Shown here in pieces: positions 18,062-28,596 of a stretch of 64,000 bases of DNA. The notes beneath the pieces are model-generated. The model saw nothing but the letters and a program-made list of their open reading frames with translations, was not told where the DNA came from and ran no database searches. Numbering within the stretch: the first letter of the stretch is position 1; each line of letters opens with the position of its first letter. Origin of the DNA: Yersinia vastinensis (GTDB taxonomy: Bacteria > Pseudomonadota > Gammaproteobacteria > Enterobacterales > Enterobacteriaceae). Both the position numbers and the translations under genes were made by a program. The stretch covers positions 62,001 to 126,000 of the forward strand of contig NZ_CACVAF010000010.1 of assembly GCF_902726565.1 (NCBI RefSeq), written 5' to 3'.

Positions 18062-18460
18062 CACCGCTGCGGCGCCATGGCCACAGGGTTGACCCAAAGT
18101 CATTGGTGTTGCAGCAAGGCAGCAAATGAACGCAGCCCGATGAGCTTACTCAGGTAAGTGATTCGGGTAAGTGAATGCCGCTAACACCGCTACGGCGCCA
18201 AGGCCACAGGGTTGACCCAAAGTCATTGGTGTTGCAGCAAGGCAGCAAATGAACGCAGCCCGATGAGCTTACTCAGGTAAGTGATTCGGGTAAGTGAATG
18301 CCGCTAACACCGCTGCGGCGCCAAGGCCGCAGGGTAAACCCAAAGTCATTGGTGTTGCAGCAAGGCAGCAAATGAACGCAGCCCGATGAGCTTACTCAGG
18401 TAAGTGATTCGGGTAAGTGAATGCCGCTAACACCGCTACGGCGCCAAGGCCACAGGGTAA
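18059..18460. repeat. Tandem array of three 121-bp ERIC units plus a truncated end
   Basis: The unit starts ACCCAAAGTC and ends CACAGGGT. Full copies are 18092-18212, 18215-18335 and 18338-18458, a period of 123 bp with 2-bp spacers (TG, AA). A 32-bp right-end fragment occupies 18059-18090 and contains the regulator's TAA. The core CCCGATGAGCTTAC and GTAAGTGATTCGGG matches the ERIC core. Copies differ only within the last about 35 bp of each unit. The array fills the space between two convergent genes; uvrD's stop lies 3 bp beyond it. Confidence 0.9.
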
Positions 18461-18462
18461 AC

Positions 18463-20625
18463 TTAAACCGCTTCTAATCTGGCATAGGCCGCTACAAGCC
18501 ACTTAATCCCCTCTCCGGGGAAAGCAACCTGCAACCGGCTGTGCTCGCCACTGCCTTCCAAATTAACCACGGTGCCCTCGCCAAATTTAGGGTGGCGTAC
18601 GCGCTGCCCTAATGAGAAACCACTGTCATTTTCATTCATCGGTGTCCCCATGCGACGGTGATTGACCGGGCGAGAGACGGTGGCACGCAGCCGCACTTCT
18701 TCAACACATTCTTGTGGCAGTTCACCGATAAAACGTGATGGGCGGTGATTGACTTCTTTGCCATACAGACGGCGGCTCTCTGCATAGCAGAGCGTCAGTT
18801 TTTGCATAGCACGGGTAACACCAACATAGGCTAGCCGGCGCTCTTCTTCCAAACGGCCACCTTCATCCAGTGACATTTGGCTCGGGAACATCCCTTCTTC
18901 CATTCCGACGATGAATACCTGCGGGAATTCCAAACCTTTAGCTGAATGAAGAGTCATCAATTGCACTGCATCCTGATAAGCATCGGCCTGCCCCTCTCCG
19001 GCTTCCAGCGCGGCATGGGAGAGAAACGCCTGTAGCGGCATCAGATCCTGATCTTCATCCTGATAACTGTATTGGCGCGTAGCATTAACCAACTCTTCAA
19101 GGTTCTCAATACGTGCCTGACCTTTTTCGCCTTTTTCCTGCTCGTACATTGACCACAGGCCAGAGTCACGAATAACGCGATCAGTTTGCACATGCAGTGG
19201 CATATCGGCGGTTTCATGGGACAACGAGTCCACCAGCTCAACAAAACGTTGCAACGCGGAAGCTGCACGGCCCGCCAGCACTTTTTCCTGTAACATGGCT
19301 CGAGTTGATTGCCACAAGGTTAACTGGCGGTCACGGGCGGTTTGACGTACCACATCTAAGGTACGATCCCCAATGCCGCGGGTCGGTGTATTGACCACTC
19401 GCTCAAAAGCGGCATCATCATTACGATTGGAAATTAAGCGTAAATAAGCCAATGCATCTTTAATTTCCTGACGCTCGAAGAAGCGCTGACCGCCATAAAT
19501 ACGGTATGGCATCGCTGCCTGCAATAAAGCCTCTTCCAGCACACGTGACTGGGCGTTGCTTCGATACAAGATGGCGCAATCATTCAACGCACCGCCGTTG
19601 TCTTGCCAAACTTTAATGCGGTTAACCACAAAACGGGCTTCATCCAACTCATTAAAGGCACAATAGAGCGAGATAGGCTCGCCTTCGGCTCCTTCTGTCC
19701 ACAGGTTTTTGCCCATGCGACCATCGTTGTTGGCAATCAAGGCGTTAGCAGCCGTCAGGATATTGCTGGTCGAGCGATAATTCTGCTCCAGACGGATAGT
19801 TTCAGCGCCAGGGAAATCTTTCAGGAAGCGTTGGATATTCTCAACCTGTGCCCCACGCCAGCCATAGATTGACTGGTCGTCATCGCCGACGATCATTACA
19901 TTGGAGCGCTCGCCAGCCAGTAGCCGAATCCAAGCGTATTGAATATTGTTGGTGTCTTGGAACTCATCCACCAGAATATTGGTAAAACGTTCACGATAAT
20001 GATTAAGAATATGCGGTTTGTTCAACCACAGTTCGTGGGCGCGCAGCAGCAACTCGGCAAAATCGACCAGCCCCGCGCGATCACAAGCTTCCTGATAAGC
20101 TTGGTAGATGCGCAACCAAGTGGCTTCAACCGGATTACCGTAGCTTTCAATGTGCTGCGGGCGTAACCCTTCGTCTTTTTTGCCGTTGATGTACCACATT
20201 GCCTGACGTGGAGGCCATTGTTTTTCATCTAAATTCAATGCCTTAACTAAACGTTTCAATAAACGTAGTTGGTCATCGCTATCAAGAATTTGGAAATCCT
20301 GCGGCAAATTGGCATCCATATGGTGGGCGCGCAGCAGACGGTGCGCTAGCCCATGGAAAGTCCCAATCCACATCCCCCCCTGACTGGTGCCAATCAAATG
20401 CTCAATGCGATGGCGCATTTCAGCGGCTGCTTTATTGGTGAAAGTCACCGCGATAATGGAATAGGGAGAAGCGTTTTCGACCGACAATAGCCAAGCAATT
20501 CGATGAACCAGTACTCGAGTTTTGCCACTGCCCGCACCGGCCAGTACCAACAGGTTGCAGCGTGGCGCAGCCACGGCTTCGCGTTGTTTTTCATTTAGGC
20601 TGTCGAGCAGATCAGAAACGTCCAT
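18463..20625 (-). CDS. uvrD: DNA helicase II (UvrD)
   Basis: A superfamily 1A 3'-5' helicase of 720 aa for nucleotide-excision and methyl-directed mismatch repair. Walker A AGAGSGKT near residue 29-36, Walker B VDEFQDTNNIQYAW, motif [23 protein letters not shown] and motif V/VI (LHSAKGLEFPQVF, AYVGVTRA) are in order. The C-terminal tudor-like RNA-polymerase-binding segment (LGQRVRHPKFGEGTVVNLEG) is present. I chose ATG 20625 (MDVSDLL, as in E. coli) rather than GTG 20631. A LexA box lies about 70 bp upstream, implying SOS induction. Confidence 0.98.
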   Translation of the reverse strand: MDVSDLLDSLNEKQREAVAAPRCNLLVLAGAGSGKTRVLVHRIAWLLSVENASPYSIIAVTFTNKAAAEMRHRIEHLIGTSQGGMWIGTFHGLAHRLLRAHHMDANLPQDFQILDSDDQLRLLKRLVKALNLDEKQWPPRQAMWYINGKKDEGLRPQHIESYGNPVEATWLRIYQAYQEACDRAGLVDFAELLLRAHELWLNKPHILNHYRERFTNILVDEFQDTNNIQYAWIRLLAGERSNVMIVGDDDQSIYGWRGAQVENIQRFLKDFPGAETIRLEQNYRSTSNILTAANALIANNDGRMGKNLWTEGAEGEPISLYCAFNELDEARFVVNRIKVWQDNGGALNDCAILYRSNAQSRVLEEALLQAAMPYRIYGGQRFFERQEIKDALAYLRLISNRNDDAAFERVVNTPTRGIGDRTLDVVRQTARDRQLTLWQSTRAMLQEKVLAGRAASALQRFVELVDSLSHETADMPLHVQTDRVIRDSGLWSMYEQEKGEKGQARIENLEELVNATRQYSYQDEDQDLMPLQAFLSHAALEAGEGQADAYQDAVQLMTLHSAKGLEFPQVFIVGMEEGMFPSQMSLDEGGRLEEERRLAYVGVTRAMQKLTLCYAESRRLYGKEVNHRPSRFIGELPQECVEEVRLRATVSRPVNHRRMGTPMNENDSGFSLGQRVRHPKFGEGTVVNLEGSGEHSRLQVAFPGEGIKWLVAAYARLEAV

Positions 20626-20694
20626 AGGCACCGTTCATCGGGTAAGGGAAAATAGCTAAATCGCCGGTTATCCGACGATTTTACCAGCATTTCA

Positions 20695-20710
20695 CTGTGA
20701 ATTTATACAG
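20695..20710 (-). promoter_or_regulatory. LexA (SOS) box of uvrD
   Basis: On the minus strand CTGTATAAATTCACAG fits CTGT-N8-ACAG exactly. It lies 70-85 bp upstream of the uvrD ATG, where the E. coli uvrD SOS box also lies. Confidence 0.85.
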
Positions 20711-20725
20711 AGTTATTGCAGAGGA

Positions 20726-21442
20726 TTATAGCAATGCTGTCAGGGAAGCCAACTGCGAAATCTCAATATGTGGCAATAACCGGCTATCTTGGGCAGTCAT
20801 CAGACTTTGTTGACGATCGTTAATCCAGCATGCTTGCATGCCACAACGTAGCGAACCGGCGACATCAGTGGTCAAATCATCGCCGACATGCAAAATATGT
20901 TTCAACGGAATATCCAGATGATTAGCCGCTTTATGGTACATATCACGGAAAGGCTTGGCGCGGCCATGAGGGCCGGAGCGCAACACAAACTGGAAATAAC
21001 CGTCCAGACCACACGCTTTGGGATCGGCATTGCCATTGGTGATCGCCACCAATGGGTAATGTTGAGCCAGCGCGCTGAGTGTGTCATGCGTGGCCGGCGG
21101 CACATAGATGCGGCTACGCCATACGGCAAAATTTTCCATGGCGGCATCAGCACCACATTGCGCTTCTGATTTGCTCAGGCCATGGCGAATTAGCCCCAGC
21201 TCAATAGCATGCCAGCGCCACTGAGTGACATCGTGGTAAATATCGGGATCTTGCGCCAGTAATTCACTGCGAAAACGTTGAAAATCTGCAGCTTGCAACT
21301 GTGCCAAGTTGGGATGGTACTGCTGTAAAAATGCCACAGATTCTTGTTCTGTACGGGTAATGACTGGCCGATTGTCGTACAGGGTGTCATCCAAATCGAA
21401 AGTAATGGCAGAAATCTGCTCAAGTGGACGATAAAAATGCAT
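20726..21442 (-). CDS. yigB: HAD phosphatase YigB (FMN/5-amino-6-(5-phosphoribitylamino)uracil phosphatase)
   Basis: A 238-aa HAD hydrolase. Motif I is DLDDTLYDN near residues 16-24, motif [11 protein letters not shown] and motif [15 protein letters not shown]. coli YigB acts in riboflavin and FMN metabolism as one of several low-specificity phosphatases. I chose ATG 21442 (MHFYRPLEQ), which shares one base with the xerC stop (TGATG), instead of TTG 21445. It is the end of the dapF-yigA-xerC-yigB cluster. Confidence 0.94.
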   Translation of the reverse strand: MHFYRPLEQISAITFDLDDTLYDNRPVITRTEQESVAFLQQYHPNLAQLQAADFQRFRSELLAQDPDIYHDVTQWRWHAIELGLIRHGLSKSEAQCGADAAMENFAVWRSRIYVPPATHDTLSALAQHYPLVAITNGNADPKACGLDGYFQFVLRSGPHGRAKPFRDMYHKAANHLDIPLKHILHVGDDLTTDVAGSLRCGMQACWINDRQQSLMTAQDSRLLPHIEISQLASLTALL

Positions 21443-22353
21443 CAAGATTTGCCTCGTTTGGCCCGTGGATGAGCAGCATCATACACTGTTGCCAGATGTT
21501 GAAAGTCAAGATGGGTATAAATTTGTGTGGTCGTCAGATTGGCATGGCCGAGCAACTCTTGTACCGCGCGTAGGTCACCGCTGGATTCCAACATGTGAGT
21601 GGCAAAAGAATGGCGCAGTTTATGAGGATGAATATGGCTGCTGACTCCTTGCTTTACACCCCACTCTGCAAAGCGTTTCTGCACATTCCTTGCTGAAATT
21701 CGTTTACCGGTATTTGCTAAAAAAATGGCGTCATCTTGCGGTTCAAACAGTTCACGCAGCGCTAACCAATGCTCTAACCAAGTAACGGCTGTCTTGCCTA
21801 TTGGGACTTTACGCTCTTTACTGCCCTTACCCATCACCCAGACTTCGCCACTGGCTAAGTCCACATGCTTACAGTTCATGCCAACCAGTTCAGATAAACG
21901 CAAGCCCGCGCCATACATCACCTCCAACATGGCCCTATCACGCACGGCCAGCGGATCATTAAGATCGATATCCAGCAGTTTATCGACTTCATCAACATCA
22001 ATATTTTTTGGCAGATGGCGGCCAGAGCGCGGGGTACTGACGCCTTTCGCCGGGTTGGCTTGCAATACCCCCTGACTGACTAACCAATCAAGGAAACTGC
22101 GTAACGCCGAGAGCCGTAAAGCGAGGCTGGATGAGTGCAAACCCGCACGTTTACTGCGAGAAACCAGTGAACGAACTTGAGCGGCATCCAGCGTTTGCCA
22201 ATGCGCCAGACCCATTTGCTCGCCTATGTCCATCAGTGCCTGTAGCTGACGCCGATAGCTGATGATGGTGAGAGGGCTGAGTTGTCGCTCTACTTTTAGA
22301 TAACGCAGGAAAGCCTCTACCTGCGGAGCAAGCGAGGCACTGAATTCGGTCAT
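21442..22353 (-). CDS. xerC: Site-specific tyrosine recombinase XerC
   Basis: XerC acts with XerD at dif to resolve chromosome dimers at the septum. From the ATG at 22353 the protein has 303 aa. The catalytic residues of tyrosine recombinases are all present: R152 (GAGLRLSEL), K176 (MGKGSKER), H244 and R247 ([10 protein letters not shown]), H270 (LLGHANL) and nucleophile Y279 (QIYTHLDF). The ATG overlaps the yigA stop (ATGA); an upstream TTG at 22368 is less likely. It is a housekeeping gene, not an integrase of a mobile element. Confidence 0.97.
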   Translation of the reverse strand: MTEFSASLAPQVEAFLRYLKVERQLSPLTIISYRRQLQALMDIGEQMGLAHWQTLDAAQVRSLVSRSKRAGLHSSSLALRLSALRSFLDWLVSQGVLQANPAKGVSTPRSGRHLPKNIDVDEVDKLLDIDLNDPLAVRDRAMLEVMYGAGLRLSELVGMNCKHVDLASGEVWVMGKGSKERKVPIGKTAVTWLEHWLALRELFEPQDDAIFLANTGKRISARNVQKRFAEWGVKQGVSSHIHPHKLRHSFATHMLESSGDLRAVQELLGHANLTTTQIYTHLDFQHLATVYDAAHPRAKRGKS

Positions 22354-23054
22354 ACCGGTTCTATCCAACGCTCCAGCAGGCTTGGCAATAGCGTCGATAA
22401 CTGATTTAGCATCACGGTGCCCATGCCTTGCTGATAATGCTGTGTATCGCGGCTACTGAAGATAATAACCCCCAGATCGCCATCTTTACCTAACAATGAC
22501 AACGCCGCTGACCCGACTAGCTTGGCTTGAGGCAATAACAGCAACAGTTCTGGCCCGTTTAGGCTCCCCAAATAGTGGCGCTCGTTACCTAACCGCTGGA
22601 TGCGCATTGGCTCAAAAGCGTGGCGTGACAGACCTAAATGCGTGAAATCAGATGGCGCACCGATTTGCCAGCGGTCAGTGAACAACCGGACATTGGCACC
22701 GGCCAGCCCGAAATCTCTCGCCCAGCGCTGCAAGCGGTTGAGCATATCTTGCAAGCTACTGGCGGCGGCAAGGTTGCCTTGCAGTTGCAGTAAGCGGTTG
22801 AATAACACTTCATTCAGCCCCGCCTGCTCCATCAATAAAGTGATCTCTTCTTCCAACTGGCTTATCTGGTTACGCTGACGCCCCAGTTGCCACTCCACCA
22901 GCGAGACCGTGCCTCTCACCGGATGAGGGATATGCATCTGTTCGACCAAACGCGCGTTGCGAATAAAGAAGTCGGGATTTTGCAATAAATACTGCATAAC
23001 AGCATCGTCATCTAGCTCGATGCCTGCTAGCGCCTGCTCCTCATAACTTTTCAT
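22350..23054 (-). CDS. yigA: DUF484 protein YigA
   Basis: A 234-aa DUF484 protein with a GAF-like fold and unknown function. Conserved pieces are [18 protein letters not shown] near residue 22, [14 protein letters not shown] near 42, and [22 protein letters not shown] heptad-like segment follows at about 55-85 ([19 protein letters not shown]). I chose ATG 23054 (MKSYEEQ); the frame also opens at GTG 23078. It is translationally coupled to xerC and follows dapF by 27 bp. Confidence 0.9.
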   Translation of the reverse strand: MKSYEEQALAGIELDDDAVMQYLLQNPDFFIRNARLVEQMHIPHPVRGTVSLVEWQLGRQRNQISQLEEEITLLMEQAGLNEVLFNRLLQLQGNLAAASSLQDMLNRLQRWARDFGLAGANVRLFTDRWQIGAPSDFTHLGLSRHAFEPMRIQRLGNERHYLGSLNGPELLLLLPQAKLVGSAALSLLGKDGDLGVIIFSSRDTQHYQQGMGTVMLNQLSTLLPSLLERWIEPV

Positions 23055-23081
23055 GTAACACCCGTCATACATCACCACTCG

Positions 23082-23906
23082 TTATAAATGGATAAACCCG
23101 TCGTAAACATGGGTGGCAGGCCCGGTCATATACAGTGGATGGCCCGGCCCTTTCCAACTGATTTGTAAACTGCCACCAGATAATTCGACATGAACATCTT
23201 CACCTAATAATTCTTGTTGGATCCCAACAGCAACCGCTGCACAGGCCCCACTGCCACAGGCCTGAGTTTCACCAGCACCGCGTTCATACACACGCAAACG
23301 GATATGTTCCCGGCTCACGACCTGCATAAAACCGATATTCGCCCGCTCAGGGAAACGCTCATGGCTTTCTAATACTGGGCCTAGCAACGCAACATTGGCA
23401 ACCGAAACGTCATCGACCTGCATCACACAATGGGGATTGCCCATCGATACGACACCACAGAGCACCGTGTGTTCCGCTGCACGTAAAATGTACGTTTTCT
23501 CCGCTTTTGCCGCACGGAAAGGGACTGTCTGCGGGTCAAAATTAGGTTCACCCATATTGACACAGACTAGCTCGTCTTCAGTGACACTCAATATCATACG
23601 GCCCGTTTGGGTACTCACACTGATATCGCGCTTATTGGTCAATCCTTTCAATCTGACAAAACGGGCAAAGCAACGTGCGCCATTGCCGCACTGAGCAACT
23701 TCGCTGCCATCGGCATTAAAAATACGGTAGTGAAAGTCCAGTTCAGGATCGTAAGGTGGCTCAACCACCAACATCTGATCAAAGCCCACGCCAGTGTGCC
23801 GGTCTGCTAATCGGCGGATCAACTCCGGCGAAAAGTAAACATTTTGGGTAACTGCATCGACAACCATAAAGTCGTTGCCAAGACCGTGCATTTTGGAGAA
23901 CTGCAT
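23082..23906 (-). CDS. dapF: Diaminopimelate epimerase
   Basis: Converts LL- to meso-diaminopimelate for lysine and peptidoglycan synthesis. The 274 aa carry the two catalytic cysteines at C73 ([10 protein letters not shown]) and C217 ([10 protein letters not shown]), exactly the family positions. The protein is cytoplasmic. It is followed by yigA-xerC-yigB on the same strand, the conserved enterobacterial cluster. Confidence 0.98.
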   Translation of the reverse strand: MQFSKMHGLGNDFMVVDAVTQNVYFSPELIRRLADRHTGVGFDQMLVVEPPYDPELDFHYRIFNADGSEVAQCGNGARCFARFVRLKGLTNKRDISVSTQTGRMILSVTEDELVCVNMGEPNFDPQTVPFRAAKAEKTYILRAAEHTVLCGVVSMGNPHCVMQVDDVSVANVALLGPVLESHERFPERANIGFMQVVSREHIRLRVYERGAGETQACGSGACAAVAVGIQQELLGEDVHVELSGGSLQISWKGPGHPLYMTGPATHVYDGFIHL

Positions 23907-23994
23907 TTCATACTCCGCTGACTTTCATTTACCTGCTAAATTTTCGGTACTGGCTAAATTCGGTACTGACTTCATCTGGCTGCGATAAGGATAA

Positions 23995-24183
23995 TCACTG
24001 AGGCCCGGCGATGCTCTGGGTCTGAGAATTTTGCTGATTACGCTCAATGTTGCCACTATCTTGCTGGGTCGTTTCTACTTTTGGCTTATCTGATGGTGGG
24101 AAGTATAACGGACCTTTCAAACCACAGCCGGAGAGCGCAAACACCATCATTGCCGTTAACAGCCAACGTAATTTATTTTTCAT
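23995..24183 (-). CDS. lptM: Small lipoprotein LptM (YifL)
   Basis: A 62-aa lipoprotein. The signal peptide ends with a lipobox LSGC, so C20 is lipidated; GLKGPLYFPPSDKP follows, the conserved motif that in E. coli LptM contacts the LptD-LptE translocon and promotes LptD disulfide maturation. The C-terminal 30 residues are Gln/Asn-rich and probably disordered. It lies between dapF and cyaY, as in E. coli. Confidence 0.92.
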   Translation of the reverse strand: MKNKLRWLLTAMMVFALSGCGLKGPLYFPPSDKPKVETTQQDSGNIERNQQNSQTQSIAGPQ

Positions 24184-24314
24184 TTTTAACGCCTGTAACC
24201 TGTTTTGATATCAATAAACCGTTTTGACGCGGATATTCGTATTAATGCCTGTAATTTTTGCGTCTAAGGTCTCTATAATCGCAGGTGGATCATGAAAAGC
24301 AATAGGAATTGAAT

Positions 24315-24638
24315 ATGAACGACAGCGAGTTTCATCAGTTAGCCGATCAATTGATGCTTTGCATTGAAGAGACACTAGATGGTTTTACCGGCGATAGTGA
24401 TATCGATTATGAAACCAATGGTGGGGTGATGACTCTGACTTTCGACAATGGCAGCAAGATTGTTATCAATCGCCAAGAGCCATTACATCAGGTATGGCTG
24501 GCAACAAAAGCAGGCGGTTATCATTTTGATTTCCGCGATGGGCATTGGTATTGCTCACGCAGTGGCGAAGAGTTTTTCAGCAAGTTATCTGAAGCAGCCA
24601 CCGCCCAAGCGGGTGAAGAGATTCGTTTCGACGAATAA
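24315..24638 (+). CDS. cyaY: Frataxin-like protein CyaY
   Basis: A 107-aa bacterial frataxin that binds iron and modulates the IscS-IscU iron-sulfur assembly machine. The acidic first helix ([13 protein letters not shown]) and the sheet with [20 protein letters not shown] are conserved. I chose ATG 24315, the E. coli-like start, over TTG 24309. It is convergent with cyaA, which ends 48 bp away. Confidence 0.95.
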   Translation: MNDSEFHQLADQLMLCIEETLDGFTGDSDIDYETNGGVMTLTFDNGSKIVINRQEPLHQVWLATKAGGYHFDFRDGHWYCSRSGEEFFSKLSEAATAQAGEEIRFDE

Positions 24639-24686
24639 CACCAAAGACACAGCTCAATCCCCCACGACCTCAAGGACGCAGGGGAT

Positions 24687-27239
24687 TTAATGTAGCTGGA
24701 ACTGCTGCGGTTGTGCAGGCGCATTCATTTCTTTATCAACAATATGCAGATGTGACAGCGTATTGCTGCGGAAAGGAATCACCTGAGTCCGGCCATCTAA
24801 CTGCACAATTTGGTAGAATTGCGGCAGATTGAAGTTGATAAAACTGGAGCCGTAGGTAAAGCGATCATGGGAAGATGAATAGAAACGGCTAACATCCCGC
24901 ACCAACTCCTCTTTACTGCCTTCGCAATGGTGATAAACCTCAACGCGGTTCGTCTCATCAAGAATATAAATATTAAAACCTTTTTCATCTGCAGTGCCTT
25001 CGAAGAAGAACTGAATAATCCCTTCACTGGCAAAGCCGTCCACCACTGGCGGCAGATGAATTTGATCCGTTTCAACCTGAATAGATAACCCATGCAGCTT
25101 GTTATTGGAAATCGCGCCATAGAATTCGACGGCATTCTCCAGTTTCTGAACCGAGACACTCAGGCGCTCAAAGAACAGCCCCCATGTCTGACCCGAAACA
25201 CGCACGGCTTTAAAGCGGCCCGGTTCCTGACGAGTACTCGACAGCCGCAATTCAATACATTCAGAGACCAACTGCTGGATACGGGTGCGAATCAAGCCAC
25301 GTAAATGTTGGCTGTAACAGAACACATCCACCGATTCTGGTGGAGCCGCATCCTGATGCATTTTGCCTAAAATCGTTTTCAGTGCTTCCAATACCGCTTG
25401 CTCACCACTGAAATGCAGCGTACGCACTTCATTCCATGAGTTGCGGTATAGCAAATCTATACTGCCAACCAGACACTGTTGCTGCTCGCCAAAGCTGAAG
25501 ACATCCAGTTTGCGGAAATCAAAATGGACCACCTGATTGCGGAAGGCTGCAGTTGGATCGTTTTCCAGATTGACAATAATGGCCAAATGGCGAATTTCGC
25601 ACGGACTGTATAAGGCTTTTGGTGTCGGTGCAGGTAAGCGTAACGGGAAGTGATGAGAAATATCAGTCACCAGTTCCTGTAGCTTTACGGTATCGCACAG
25701 ATTGGCACTTTTAATATGCAGCCGAGTCTTGCTGGTCAACAAACCGTTGAAATAGGCCCATGACACCAGTTTGTTCAGATAACGGTTATATTCCAGCGGC
25801 TGGTGGCTGACGATAGCCTCCATAGAAGGGGCCTGATTATACAAATACCAGCCTGGACGGTTGGCTCGGCCCGCTGGCACATGAATAAAAGTCAGGTGCT
25901 CTTCAGAAAGATCCGGTGAAATCTGCGGGTTAACCAGTGTCACTTTACCCGGTAGCGCTTCAAATGCCGCATACAGTTTACGGGTCAATACCCCAATATC
26001 CTGCGGACTGGCGCTAACACTCAAGTTATTGCGGCGCGCAAAGCGAATCAAATTGCGATAGCTTTGCATCATTGCATCTAATAACTCGTTATGCGCTTCA
26101 CGCACACGTTCAATCTTCCAGTTCGCGCGGTTATCCAACACGGCCAAATTCTCGTCACTCCATCCCCACTCGCTGACCAGTTGACTAAGAATTTCACGCC
26201 GCCACCCAACGCTCGCTGGAGTACGGGATAATTTCTCACACACTTTCAGATAGAAACAACGGCGCACCAAGTTCAACCGAGTTGTGTCGTTGATCTGGGT
26301 AAGATAACGGGTAACGCGATCGAGCATCATGCAGTAAGCATCTAGACCAAACGCCACGATTTCACCGGCATGCAGACGCTGCTTGATTTCCATCGCTAAC
26401 AATTGAGAGTTTGGGTACTCCCAAGAGTAGGCTTCGAGCAATACAGTTTTCAATACCGCCTTATAAGGCGAATCGATACTCTTGTACAACTGCCACAAAC
26501 TGGCACCGAAATACTCTTCGGCTGACAGGGTGCTCAAACCACCCAGATCCAGCCACTCATTCGGTGTTAATACGCCCTGCGCATAGAGCGACAGCACGTA
26601 ATCATCGTAATTATCTTCTTCTTCAACGGGCACCATATTCCACAGAATACGTTTTCCCGCTAGGCGAACCGCACTACGGTAAAATTCATCCAGCAATAGA
26701 ATATGTTGGGTTGAACCACAATCTTCACCGCCCAGACTGCCGCTGGCATTGTGACGAAAACGGTTTTCATCTATTAAGAAGAAGCTGACCTCAACACCCA
26801 TCGATGCAGCCCATTTTTCCAACAGGCTACATTTTTTTTGCAAGCGGTTACGCTCTTCTGAATCCAGCCAGGCTTGGTGACATACCCAGATGTCCAGATC
26901 GGATGTATGGCACTGACCAATAGATGAAGTGCTCCCCATAGAGTAAACGCCGGTAATTGGCAGTTCGCCACCGACACTTTGCTCTAAAGGCTGACCCCAT
27001 TTGGCTTCAACTTCAGATAGATAATCTTGCTGCGTTTCATTAGGCGTGAAAAGGCAGATGCCATGGGGAACGTTACCATCAAGGTAACCCGGCATCAGTG
27101 GGTGATGACAATGTAGTAGGGTCGGTAGCAGACTGTAGACTTTTTGGAAGGCTGGCCCCATCGCCGCCAAAGCGCGATCGACTCGTAATTGGTTGATCGC
27201 ATCCAGTCGCTGTTTCAGTGTCTCGATGTAGAGGTACAA
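24687..27239 (-). CDS. cyaA: Class I adenylate cyclase
   Basis: Makes cAMP for CRP. The 850 aa have the N-terminal catalytic domain with [18 protein letters not shown]103, S113, D114 and D116 occupy the same positions as the catalytic residues of E. coli CyaA. The C-terminal regulatory half responds to the glucose phosphotransferase system. The start is TTG ([10 protein letters not shown]), preceded by AGGCGAG, the same rare start codon known in E. coli cyaA. A CRP-like site lies about 157 bp upstream, suggesting feedback repression. It is divergent from hemC. Confidence 0.97.
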   Translation of the reverse strand: MYLYIETLKQRLDAINQLRVDRALAAMGPAFQKVYSLLPTLLHCHHPLMPGYLDGNVPHGICLFTPNETQQDYLSEVEAKWGQPLEQSVGGELPITGVYSMGSTSSIGQCHTSDLDIWVCHQAWLDSEERNRLQKKCSLLEKWAASMGVEVSFFLIDENRFRHNASGSLGGEDCGSTQHILLLDEFYRSAVRLAGKRILWNMVPVEEEDNYDDYVLSLYAQGVLTPNEWLDLGGLSTLSAEEYFGASLWQLYKSIDSPYKAVLKTVLLEAYSWEYPNSQLLAMEIKQRLHAGEIVAFGLDAYCMMLDRVTRYLTQINDTTRLNLVRRCFYLKVCEKLSRTPASVGWRREILSQLVSEWGWSDENLAVLDNRANWKIERVREAHNELLDAMMQSYRNLIRFARRNNLSVSASPQDIGVLTRKLYAAFEALPGKVTLVNPQISPDLSEEHLTFIHVPAGRANRPGWYLYNQAPSMEAIVSHQPLEYNRYLNKLVSWAYFNGLLTSKTRLHIKSANLCDTVKLQELVTDISHHFPLRLPAPTPKALYSPCEIRHLAIIVNLENDPTAAFRNQVVHFDFRKLDVFSFGEQQQCLVGSIDLLYRNSWNEVRTLHFSGEQAVLEALKTILGKMHQDAAPPESVDVFCYSQHLRGLIRTRIQQLVSECIELRLSSTRQEPGRFKAVRVSGQTWGLFFERLSVSVQKLENAVEFYGAISNNKLHGLSIQVETDQIHLPPVVDGFASEGIIQFFFEGTADEKGFNIYILDETNRVEVYHHCEGSKEELVRDVSRFYSSSHDRFTYGSSFINFNLPQFYQIVQLDGRTQVIPFRSNTLSHLHIVDKEMNAPAQPQQFQLH

Positions 27240-27654
27240 GACGTCTCGCCTGATTGTTCCGGTGCTTAGAAAGAAACCCGCGTTCCAGGTTCGTTTATTG
27301 TTTATTTGGCCTTCATCGAAACAACAATGTACTTTTTGTTGAAATGACCAAAAAACATTTTGTTTGAAGAATATTTAACGAATTATTGCTGGAAACGTGA
27401 TCAATCTAACACCTTGCCGATTGACCGTAAAGAAAGTAAAGCTATCCCAACAATTATAATGCCTATCTCTAGCCAAAGTCATCGACGTTGTTGTGCGGTC
27501 ACAAGCAAAGGTATAAACCGCTTATCTCGTCGTACATTTGTTACACTAGCTGCTTTCTTATGCACTTAACCGCCCTGCTCTTGTGGCTACTGCACTGACA
27601 CTCTTCATCGGTCAATGGTAGGATGGGCCATAAAATATAAAACGGTAACAAGCA
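27240..27654. promoter_or_regulatory. cyaA/hemC divergent control region
   Basis: This AT-rich spacer of 415 bp holds the cyaA leader and CRP site on the left and the hemC promoter zone on the right. A small plus-strand frame at 27360-27569 overlaps the CRP site and has no recognisable features. I see no RNA gene in it. Confidence 0.6.
27396..27411 (-). promoter_or_regulatory. CRP-like site of cyaA
   Basis: On the minus strand TGTTAGATTGATCACG, within GGTGTTAGATTGATCACGTT, closely resembles the E. coli cyaA P2 region as I remember it. The right half-site (TCACG) and left half-site (TGTTA) each have one mismatch to TGTGA/TCACA. Confidence 0.65.
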
Positions 27655-28596
27655 ATGTTAGACAAAATTATTCGAATTGCTACGCGACAAAGCCCACTTG
27701 CCCTGTGGCAAGCACATTATGTTCAACATTTACTGCAAGCTAATCATCCCGGCTTGCAAGTCGAATTAGTTCCGATGGTAACCCGCGGGGATATCATTCT
27801 GGACACACCGCTAGCGAAAGTAGGCGGTAAAGGCTTGTTCGTTAAGGAGTTAGAGTTGGCCTTATTAGAAGGCCGGGCAGATATTGCTGTGCATTCTATG
27901 AAAGATGTCCCTATTGCCTTCCCTGAAGGGCTGGGTTTGGTCACTATTTGTGAGCGCGATGATCCGCGCGATGCTTTCGTTTCACCACATTACGCACATT
28001 TGGATGACCTGCCCGCAGGTAGCATTGTCGGGACGTCAAGCCTGCGCCGCCAGTGTCAATTGCGTGAACGTCGCCCGGACCTGATTGTCCGCGATTTGCG
28101 AGGTAACGTCGGCACTCGTCTTGCCAAGCTGGATAACGGTGATTATCACGCGATTATTTTGGCTGTTGCTGGCCTCAAACGTCTCGGGCTGGAGACTCGT
28201 ATTCGCTATGCAATGCCGGCGGAAGAATCATTGCCCGCGGTTGGTCAAGGTGCCGTCGGTATCGAATGCCGTCTGGATGATGATTTTACTCGTCAATTGC
28301 TCATCCCGCTAAATCATCGCGAGACCGAGTTAAGGGTTTGTGCAGAACGCGCCATGAATACACGCCTTGAAGGCGGTTGTCAGGTGCCCATCGGCAGCTA
28401 TGCCGAATTGGCAGGCGATACATTGTGGCTTCGTGCATTGGTGGGCGCACCAGACGGTAGTGAGATTATTCGCGGCGAACGCCGAGGGCCGGCTGAAAAT
28501 GCAGAACAAATGGGTATTGAGCTGGCTGATGAACTCCTGTCGCGAGGCGCACGAGAAATACTGGCTGAAGTTTATCAGGACAACGCACCACTATGA
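27655..28596 (+). CDS. hemC: Hydroxymethylbilane synthase (porphobilinogen deaminase)
   Basis: Polymerises four porphobilinogen molecules to hydroxymethylbilane in haem synthesis. The 313 aa contain the dipyrromethane cofactor cysteine C242 ([10 protein letters not shown]) and the catalytic aspartate D84 (HSMKDVP), both at the family positions. It heads hemCDXY; its stop overlaps the hemD ATG by 4 bp. Confidence 0.98.
   Translation: MLDKIIRIATRQSPLALWQAHYVQHLLQANHPGLQVELVPMVTRGDIILDTPLAKVGGKGLFVKELELALLEGRADIAVHSMKDVPIAFPEGLGLVTICERDDPRDAFVSPHYAHLDDLPAGSIVGTSSLRRQCQLRERRPDLIVRDLRGNVGTRLAKLDNGDYHAIILAVAGLKRLGLETRIRYAMPAEESLPAVGQGAVGIECRLDDDFTRQLLIPLNHRETELRVCAERAMNTRLEGGCQVPIGSYAELAGDTLWLRALVGAPDGSEIIRGERRGPAENAEQMGIELADELLSRGAREILAEVYQDNAPL

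Noticed and set aside
18059-18460. Possible CRISPR array
   Set aside because: The 121-bp units are contiguous with 2-bp spacers and no unique spacers; cas genes are absent.
21442-22353. Mobile-element integrase
   Set aside because: The tyrosine recombinase is housekeeping xerC, in its conserved dapF-yigA-xerC-yigB context.
27360-27569. 69-codon frame in the cyaA/hemC spacer
   Set aside because: It overlaps the CRP site and has biased, Arg-rich composition with no domain; more likely chance in a regulatory region.
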